Shown here piece by piece: positions 6,192-10,790 of a DNA stretch of 10,790 nucleotides. Source of the DNA: JANQLC01 sp036881805. Lineage in GTDB: Bacteria; Bacteroidota; Bacteroidia; Flavobacteriales; JANQLC01. The number at the start of each line of letters is the position of its first letter. Position 1 is the stretch's first letter. The stretch covers positions 1 to 10,790 of the forward strand of contig JBAJNK010000070.1 in the NCBI GenBank assembly GCA_036881805.1, read 5' to 3'. The position numbers were made by a program, and so were the translations under genes. The notes beneath the pieces were generated by a model. The model ran no database searches and was not told the origin of the DNA. It saw nothing but the letters and a program-made list of their open reading frames with translations.

Positions 6192-7890
6192 TTAAAATAA
6201 AACCACTTTGTCACTTACCAGGACATTTATTTCCGCTGCTTCCATGTTAACGCATTTCTGATCATTGGCATTGTTTTCCAATTCGTGGGGTGGACTGCAT
6301 TTTGCATCTTCTTTGCCTTGTTGTTCTCTGGAGATTTTAGCTGTAATAAAAAAAATATATTTCAATTAAAAAATATTTTATTTTTAAAAATATTTTATTC
6401 TGTACTTCTCACCTGGAATGCACTTTTCACATAAAACCCAATTATTCATTTCTCTCTTATCGCCAGCCCGGGAAAAGTCGTATTCACTGCTAAACATTTC
6501 TTGTAAACAAGCACAGCAATAGAACTTCTTTTCGGCAAAATACTGTAAACTTCTTGCCATCAACCGAGATTCTTTTAAAATGCTCTTTCGAAACGATACG
6601 GCTAAGGATTTTTGGTTTTCGTTAAGTTGTTTTTTTAAATCCGAGTGCAGAACGTATGTTCCGATACCGAGGCCTGATTGCAGAAACGATTCGCGTCTTT
6701 GTAATAAATCGACAAGCTCAATGCATAAACTCTCGTCAAATCCAACACTTTTACCCGCCATGCTAACACTCTGTTTGTGACAAAGAGAATGTGGTTTGAC
6801 GGATAGAGTGCCATTGGTGTCAAAACTCAAAATGTCAACTGCTTGCATCCGAGAGCTCAGAGCTCGGCCTTTCAAAACAAATCCTGGTTTGCACAGAACC
6901 GCGCGCAGCAACATGGATATTGTCCAATCGTTTTGATTTGGACATTTTTTCCAGAATGGAGTAAAAAATGCTAAGAACTTGACATCATTATAAAAATTGT
7001 TCTGTTCGCAGTCGGCTTCGTCCACGATGAAACAAAAATCTTCTAAATCAAAGTTAAAAAATCTTCGATAAAATACCCCTTCCTTACTAAAATGATACGG
7101 CTGAACACCATTTGAAAACGCAATTTCTGTAAACTCATCCGAAACGATCTTATTTTCATTTTTAAAAATACGTTTCACGCTCAGTTCCATTGCTGTACAA
7201 TAGCCTAGTTAAAAAAAGAACTAAAAAAAAATACTTACCTTTGATCTTATCTAAACTTCCATGGTTACCTGGGAAACACCTCATTTGATGGACGTAGCGT
7301 CCAAAGATTTTACGGGCACGTGGCAGATATGGCGTTGCCAAATCCTCCCCAGACTTACAACTGATTTGCGCATTCAGAGAGAGAAGCCATTCCGAGACGT
7401 TTTCGCAGTTGCAGAAATCTAACATGTTCTTAGTGTGATATTCCAATAAATCAAACAAGTCGCCTATCAACCATTCTGCCATGACGAAATCGTCAAGAAA
7501 TTTTTCAACATTAGGTAACAAAATCTTTTCCGGGCAACTTGGATGCTCGCTTATGTCAACGACAAATTTAGACTTGCTTGCAAAAAAGTGAATAAAGTCT
7601 TGAACATCCTCCTGGCATCCTGAGAAAAACAATAACTTAAATTTTCTCTGATTAGGGTCCTTAAACAGAGAACTGCGAAACTTGAACTTTAGATTTTGAT
7701 CAATCGGCCATTGAGGGCTTTTCGTTAAATCAACTACGAAGATCTCGTTAGAATTTTTCTTCAAACCAGGAAAAACTTCAATAGAATCTTTTCTAAATAT
7801 CGACTTGAAATCGACATCTTTAAAGGGATTTTCTTCCAAAAAGCTATGAACCAAAATTTCCAAAGTGACTGAAGGCAATCCGTCTCCCAT
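6192..7890 (-). CDS. Spliced gene, at least three exons, about 526 residues, C-terminal CxxC/CxxC zinc site; function unknown
   Basis: Proposed exons on the minus strand are 7890-7239, 7192-6413 and 6340-6192. The start ATG at 7890 has a perfect Kozak context (GCCATGG); the in-frame TTG further upstream is not needed. Removing 7238-7193 (GTAAGT to GTACAG, 46 nt) and 6412-6341 (GTGAGA to TTATTACAG, 72 nt) joins three frames without a stop: 217 codons plus 1 nt, 780 nt, then the rest. A further GTAAGT after 6219 could join an exon at 6166 (52-nt intron), ending in LYVAFSR instead of VSDKVVLF. I recognise no family. The N-terminal 217 residues are rich in Phe, Leu and Lys. Residues about 443-475 hold C443-x2-C446 and C472-x2-C475, likely binding one zinc ion. 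The last exon encodes a short polar tail. Without splicing it would appear as two overlapping genes. Confidence 0.7.
6341..6412 (-). other. Intron 2 (72 nt)
   Basis: The donor is CCAG followed by GTGAGA. The AT-rich body ends in a long T tract and TTATTACAG. The downstream exon stays open in the joined frame for 41 codons up to the next donor-like site and 8 more to a stop. Confidence 0.7.
7193..7238 (-). other. Short intron 1 (46 nt; alternative 34 nt ending at 7205)
   Basis: The minus strand reads AAAG then GTAAGT, two T-rich tracts, and possible acceptors CTAG (ending 7205) and GTACAG (ending 7193). The two acceptors differ by 12 nt, so either keeps the frame. Splicing at 7193 gives Lys-Ala-Met-Glu across the junction. 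Confidence 0.6.
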
Positions 7891-7918
7891 GGCAAAAAAA
7901 AACACGGAACGCGTGCGA

Positions 7919-7947
7919 TACAAAGATCTTTGTACTAATTATAATAA
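7919..7947 (-). promoter_or_regulatory. Promoter of the spliced gene with a perfect 16-bp palindrome
   Basis: TACAAAGATCTTTGTA at 7919-7934 is its own reverse complement. It lies 29 bp upstream of the ATG and directly downstream of a weak TATA-like TTATTATAATTAG (7948-7936 on the minus strand), so it covers the likely start of transcription. Each arm holds ACAAAG, the core of HMG-box (SOX, TCF/LEF) sites. Confidence 0.6.
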
Positions 7948-8286
7948 GAACAAAAAAGGAAAACAAAAAGCCTGTCCATTTAGGTAATGTTTTTAACGAA
8001 AAAAGCAAACCGATTGAGGCAAGCGAACATTTGCCTCGAACGATTCATTTCATTCTTTGCAAGGAATGAAATGGAATCTAGAAAAGAGAAAATTAAAGAC
8101 TGAAAAGAGAAGGTTCTTAAACTGATTTGTTCGGAGAGTATATTGATTATGTATGAGAGACGGAGAGATTGTAAAGAGAGAGATTTAGATTTTCAAAAGA
8201 AAACATTTAACTTTCTTTTAGCGGGGACGAGCATTTCTGCAGGTCCCCTTGTAAAAAATTATTATGGGAATATAACGAAGTAAACG
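7948..8286. other. Hairpin-rich intergenic region, no gene
   Basis: Three inverted repeats are seen. GAGGCAA (8016-8022) pairs with TTGCCTC (8031-8037). A 14-bp arm (8042-8055) pairs with 8064-8078 with one bulged base and an 8-nt loop. GGGGAC plus GCA (8223-8233) pairs with TGC plus GTCCCC (8238-8248) across a 2x2 internal mismatch and a 4-nt loop. Between the second and third, about 8088-8215, the plus strand is rich in GA with repeated GAGAGA. The stretch lies between the 3' end of the F-box-like gene and the start of the spliced gene. Confidence 0.65.
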
Positions 8287-8565
8287 CTAATATCCCATAT
8301 AAAGGTAGCGCGGTGGTAGAGAGAACTGAGGGTCGTCCGTCCATTGGTAGCAAGCAGGACACTGCCTTGCTAAACTATGGATGAACAAACGACCATCCCA
8401 GGTTATACTATGAAACGCCCTTTCTCTGATTGTAATGGATTGACATTCTCTGCAACGTTGTCGCCGAAGAAGCTCTGACATAACGTCACGTTTTTCGGCG
8501 ACAGCTTTTAAAAACAAAATTTTGTCCGACACCTCGGACGGCAGAAGGTCCCACAAACTATCCAT
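8287..8565 (-). CDS. Small F-box-like protein with a paired CxxC zinc site (92 residues)
   Basis: The first ATG in the frame, at 8565, has a perfect Kozak context (AACATGG). Residues 4-20 (LWDLLPSEVSDKILFLK) resemble the first half of an F-box, with the LPxE core followed by an amphipathic hydrophobic pattern. Residues C38-x2-C41 and C69-x2-C72 would form one zinc site. F-box proteins normally bring substrates to SCF ubiquitin ligases through Skp1; here only the short N-terminal motif is seen and Skp1 binding is inference. The chain is shorter than most F-box proteins and has no visible substrate-repeat domain. The zinc part may be the binding surface. Confidence 0.7.
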   Translation of the reverse strand: MDSLWDLLPSEVSDKILFLKAVAEKRDVMSELLRRQRCRECQSITIRERAFHSITWDGRLFIHSLARQCPACYQWTDDPQFSLPPRYLYMGY

Positions 8566-8831
8566 GTTCAAGTGTTTTTTGCGCTGTGCGTAAAACAAAT
8601 TAAAAGTGAGGCGGTGTCTTTTGAACAGGGTTTTGTTTTGTTTTGTTTATCTGTTATAGGTGGTAATAACGTTTTCAACATATCGGCCAGGCAGAATGCA
8701 ACTTTAATGTAAAGTATACGTACATCTTAACGCAAACACACATTTAAACGTTTTGTTTTTTTAAAAAATGTCAAACCGATAGCAACATAAAATAACAAAA
8801 CGATGAAATAAACAACACCTTCTAAGAGTAT
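8566..8831. other. 5' flank of the F-box-like gene, no other gene seen
   Basis: A GTTTT simple repeat covers about 8630-8648 on the plus strand. Upstream of the F-box-like gene only a weak minus-strand TATA-like CCTATAAC (about 8661-8654) is visible. A minus-strand ATTAAA near 8703 could be the polyadenylation signal of the 8878-9339 gene. Confidence 0.4.
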
Positions 8832-8865
8832 TGTTTGCAAACAGCGGTTGATCGCTTATAAAAGG
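8832..8865 (+). promoter_or_regulatory. Orphan plus-strand promoter: palindrome plus consensus TATA box
   Basis: TATAAAAGG at 8857-8865 is a near-perfect TATA box facing right, preceded 13 bp upstream by the perfect palindrome TGTTTGCAAACA (8832-8843). No plus-strand coding frame of any length follows for 600 bp; the transcript would run antisense through the 8878-9339 gene toward the RING gene. Confidence 0.45.
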
Positions 8866-8877
8866 TTCACAATAGAT

Positions 8878-9339
8878 TCATTGTTCTTTTGTTTGAAAAA
8901 TTTCCCAAGAATGTGGCTTGTTTCGTTTTAGAAGCCTATTGCAAATTTTATCGGCCAGTCTTTTTACCTTGAATTCCGTGCTTTCTGGAGTTATAGCTTG
9001 TCTGATCGTTTTCAAGCGTGGATTGTCCTGTTTAATGTTTGCCATCACTTCGGTTTCTAGTTTCGTCTTTGCGAAATAGTACAATTTGTTTTTTTCAAAG
9101 TCTATAACAATGATATCCTTGGTAACGCCTTGAGTCCTTTCGAGGTGGATTTCTAATTCTTCGTCCAGTGTAACACCCTTCCTTGATAATATTTCGAATT
9201 CCAAATATACCACTCGCGTTTCTCTAGGGTTGGCACGAGGCTTTAGGAGACTTCGTCGTTTCTCTTTGCGTACGGATGTCTGTCTAGAAGACATAATTTC
9301 TCTATCGTAAGAAAAATTGATCGTTTTCCTTTCGACCAT
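8878..9339 (-). CDS. Unrecognised basic protein of 153 residues (or 138 from an inner ATG)
   Basis: The first ATG is at 9339 (T at -3, G at +4); an inner ATG at 9294 (A at -3) would give 138 residues and may be used by leaky scanning. The GTG further upstream was not used. After a strongly basic segment (SVRKEKRRSLLKPRANPR, about residues 22-39) follows a compact alternating pattern (VVYLEFEIL, IIVIDFEKNKLYYFAKTKL) that looks like beta strands, then a basic helical C-terminus (VKRLADKICNRLLKRNK). No cysteine cluster, signal peptide or membrane segment is seen. It diverges from the RING gene with 191 bp between the starts. Could be a nucleic-acid-binding or virion-core protein; this is a guess from charge only. 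Confidence 0.7.
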   Translation of the reverse strand: MVERKTINFSYDREIMSSRQTSVRKEKRRSLLKPRANPRETRVVYLEFEILSRKGVTLDEELEIHLERTQGVTKDIIVIDFEKNKLYYFAKTKLETEVMANIKQDNPRLKTIRQAITPESTEFKVKRLADKICNRLLKRNKPHSWEIFQTKEQ

Positions 9340-9530
9340 TAACAAACTTGTTGTTCGGGGTATGGCCACACAAAACGAACAAAGACTTCATTCAATTGCT
9401 TTGGCAGATACTTTTGAAAGGTTACATAAGAAGGATTGATTGAAAAATAGACCAATCAAATAACTGCCGATAGGAGCCTGCCCCTCCTAAAACCTCTTAA
9501 ATATGGGTTTGTTTTGGAAGAAGTCAAAAA
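9340..9530. promoter_or_regulatory. Divergent promoter region of the basic-protein and RING genes
   Basis: It contains a perfect 7-bp inverted repeat TTGATTG (9436-9442) / CAATCAA (9453-9459), which also gives a consensus CCAAT box GACCAATCA on the plus strand; a second perfect 6-bp inverted repeat TAGGAG (9471-9476) / CTCCTA (9484-9489); and a TATA-like TTAAATAT (9497-9504). The TATA-like site is only about 30 bp from the RING ATG, which would leave a leader of a few nucleotides. Confidence 0.5.
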
Positions 9531-9914
9531 ATGGAAGACGGCGAATGTGTGATTTGCTTAGACGAACAAGTGAAAGCTGAATTGAAGACAAAGTGTTGCA
9601 TTCAAAGTTGTCATTTAACATGTTTGAAGCAGTGGATTCGAGCTCAAGAGAGGGCGCGGTCAAAAAAAACAACCTGTCCATATTGCAGAAGAGAGATGAC
9701 TTTGGAAGACCTTAGCCGCCCCCAAGCAGACACATGGAAGGACGATCAAGATTTCGTTCGAGAAGTTAAGAGACTGTGGGGTGACCGCGCTTTCTGGTGC
9801 AAAAATGGAAAGTTCTACGGGGAGTTAGACAACGGATATGGTGAAAAAAGAATCTGCCATTTTTTGGATAAAAAACACGTGATCTCCAGGATCAAAACAT
9901 ATCTCAGTTTTTAG
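9531..9914 (+). CDS. Variant RING-finger protein (127 residues), probable E3 ubiquitin ligase
   Basis: The ATG has a strong context (AAAATGG). The RING occupies residues 6-52: C6-V-I-C9, a C22-C23 pair, C27-H28-x2-C31, then W35 and C49-P-Y-C52. The order CxxC ... C, C, H, C ... CxxC is closer to the C4HC3 order of RING-CH/MARCH fingers than to classical C3HC4, but the spacing is unusual and I would call it only a variant RING. The LKQWI after C31 and the CPYC end are typical of RINGs that bind E2 enzymes. Residues 55-127 are charged with aromatics (WGDRAFWC, FYGELDNGYG) and match no domain I know. There is no membrane segment, unlike MARCH proteins. Viral RING proteins commonly direct host proteins to degradation. 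Confidence 0.85.
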   Translation: MEDGECVICLDEQVKAELKTKCCIQSCHLTCLKQWIRAQERARSKKTTCPYCRREMTLEDLSRPQADTWKDDQDFVREVKRLWGDRAFWCKNGKFYGELDNGYGEKRICHFLDKKHVISRIKTYLSF

Positions 9915-10004
9915 AAGAACTCGTCAGTTTTCCCCTTTGCAAAGGAACAATCTTGTGATGTAAAGCTTTTATCAAGTGGAAAAGAAAACAGAGTTACTGT
10001 TTGT

Positions 10005-10039
10005 TCAAGCACTGTAATGTTATCAAGCACTGTAATAAA
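10005..10039 (+). terminator. AATAAA signal with an 18-bp-period direct repeat, downstream of the RING gene
   Basis: TCAAGCACTGTAAT occurs at 10005-10018 and again at 10023-10036; the second copy runs into AATAAA (10034-10039), about 120 nt after the RING stop codon. The rest of 9915-10158 holds nothing recognisable. Confidence 0.6.
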
Positions 10040-10158
10040 GAATTAGCCCATACATGTGCGTTTTATTTTTGTTTAACACGCGCCAATTTCGTTTCGCATG
10101 ACGTTGCATATTAATCGTGAAAATGAAAGACTCAAACGGAACAACATTGTGAATATAG

Positions 10159-10164
10159 TTTATT
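10159..10164 (-). terminator. AATAAA polyadenylation signal overlapping a stop codon
   Basis: The TAA stop (10162-10160) of the 10160-10504 frame lies inside a minus-strand AATAAA, the same arrangement as at the end of the 420-residue plus-strand gene. Confidence 0.6.
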
Positions 10165-10504
10165 CAAAATCGGGTTTAACCGTAACTATCTTACATTCAT
10201 CGCAAAAACCCCTTGAACTTTTTCGATCGCTACAATTATTTCGCCAAAAAAACGAATCACTCATTATATTAGGCATGTTATACAAAACATCTTCTGCTAC
10301 AGCGTTTTCGAAGGTTTGTTTACAATTTCTTTCAAATAGTTCGGCAGTGTCTCTTGGTAATTGCAATGGTTGCCATTCTTTGCCACCGACAAATAACAAA
10401 CAATTATTATCGGGAAGAAACGAAACTTTCGTGACAAGCATATGGGAAAACTTCTTTTCGGCCAATGACTTTAACACATATCTTCTAAACGTTATGTGCT
10501 GCAT
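10160..10504 (-). CDS. Unrecognised 114-residue frame, possibly the 3' part of a longer gene
   Basis: The frame from ATG 10504 is MQHITFRRYVL ... ending in KPDFE. The middle (FLPDNNCLLFVGGKEWQPLQLP) looks like folded protein and the C-terminus holds FCDECK. The ATG context is poor (C at -3, C at +4), and it lies seven bases after the stop of the next upstream frame, so independent initiation is doubtful. The open frame continues upstream on the minus strand to about 10726 without a good ATG, and that upstream part reads as a very basic shadow of the 10512-10745 frame. Either a separate protein or, joined by a +1 shift, the C-terminal half of a protein of about 190 residues. Confidence 0.55.
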   Translation of the reverse strand: MQHITFRRYVLKSLAEKKFSHMLVTKVSFLPDNNCLLFVGGKEWQPLQLPRDTAELFERNCKQTFENAVAEDVLYNMPNIMSDSFFWRNNCSDRKSSRGFCDECKIVTVKPDFE

Positions 10505-10511
10505 CTGTCTT

Positions 10512-10745
10512 CTATGAGAACACCGTCTCTTCTTCAGCAAATAAATCCAACGGTCTCCAACCCAGCGCATCAAACGAATCGTTCTGTGGCAACGCGTGAT
10601 CCAACTTTTCATTAACAAAGAGCTTCCTTCTCGACGCTTCAATTCCTTTCTTCGGTATGTATCTCCTGTTTTTTTGCCTCTTTGGTGCCCAAAACATTTC
10701 CCTTCTTTGTGGTTTTCCATCTTCAAAGGTGTCTTGTTTATTCAT
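10512..10745 (-). CDS. Unrecognised charged frame of 77 residues, possibly the 5' part of a longer gene
   Basis: It starts at ATG 10745 (A at -3); the GTG before it was not used. The sequence is highly charged with a basic stretch (PKRQKNRRYIPKKG) and an acidic end (DLFAEEETVFS) before a TAG at 10514-10512. No domain is recognised. It runs into the 10160-10504 frame, which lies one nucleotide ahead. No good intron was found between them. No clear TATA box lies in the 45 bp upstream before the window ends. Confidence 0.5.
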   Translation of the reverse strand: MNKQDTFEDGKPQRREMFWAPKRQKNRRYIPKKGIEASRRKLFVNEKLDHALPQNDSFDALGWRPLDLFAEEETVFS

Positions 10746-10790
10746 GATCACTAACTCATAAAATGCACTACTGTCGTTTCAAAATAATTA

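Noticed and set aside
6580..6823. Small frames on both strands within exon 2 of the spliced gene
   Set aside because: Shadows of the long open exon.
1..10790. Malacoherpesvirus or other large herpes-like virus
   Set aside because: Considered because of the RING protein and base composition, but the polymerase N-terminus is of the Polinton protein-primed type and no herpes-like gene is present.
1..10790. CRISPR array, tRNA, rRNA, bacterial promoters or insertion sequence
   Set aside because: No regularly spaced short repeats, cloverleaf sequence, ribosome-binding sites or transposase were seen; the signals are eukaryotic.

Overview
The window looks like part of a metazoan Maverick/Polinton (adintovirus-type) element or virus. 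The diagnostic gene is at the left edge. A minus-strand frame stays open from position 1668 to position 1 and encodes the N-terminal 556 residues of a Polinton-type protein-primed DNA polymerase B: the pre-polymerase domain, an OTU-like Cys/His pair, then a Cys/His-rich zinc region. The exonuclease and polymerase domains lie beyond the edge. Other signals are eukaryotic: strong Kozak starts, TATA and CCAAT boxes, AATAAA signals, and GT-AG introns that join reading frames. No bacterial-style signals were seen. The host looks like an invertebrate, but this is inference and I cannot name a species.

Layout: polB (minus, 1-1668, partial, probable 5'UTR intron); a 0.9 kb divergent intergenic region; a plus-strand 420-residue protein with an IxCxE motif (2534-3796); a convergent 3' region made of tandem repeats carrying six copies of a covarying hairpin (3797-4424); a minus-strand zinc-ribbon plus GRF-like zinc-finger protein (4425-5327) with a clear TATA box; a block of three roughly 120-bp degenerate tandem repeats (5613-5971); a minus-strand spliced gene (6192-7890, at least three exons, about 526 residues); a hairpin-rich intergenic region (7891-8286); a small minus-strand F-box-like zinc protein (8287-8565); a minus-strand basic protein (8878-9339) diverging from a plus-strand variant RING protein (9531-9914); and two abutting minus-strand reading frames (10160-10745) that may be one frameshifted or broken gene.

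No integrase, capsid, protease, packaging ATPase or terminal inverted repeat is recognisable, so this is the accessory side of the element next to polB. Three products point to the ubiquitin system (the OTU-like part of PolB, the F-box-like protein and the RING protein). The IxCxE motif points to retinoblastoma-family binding. A host-manipulation region is a reasonable inference. Most of the accessory proteins resemble no family I can name.
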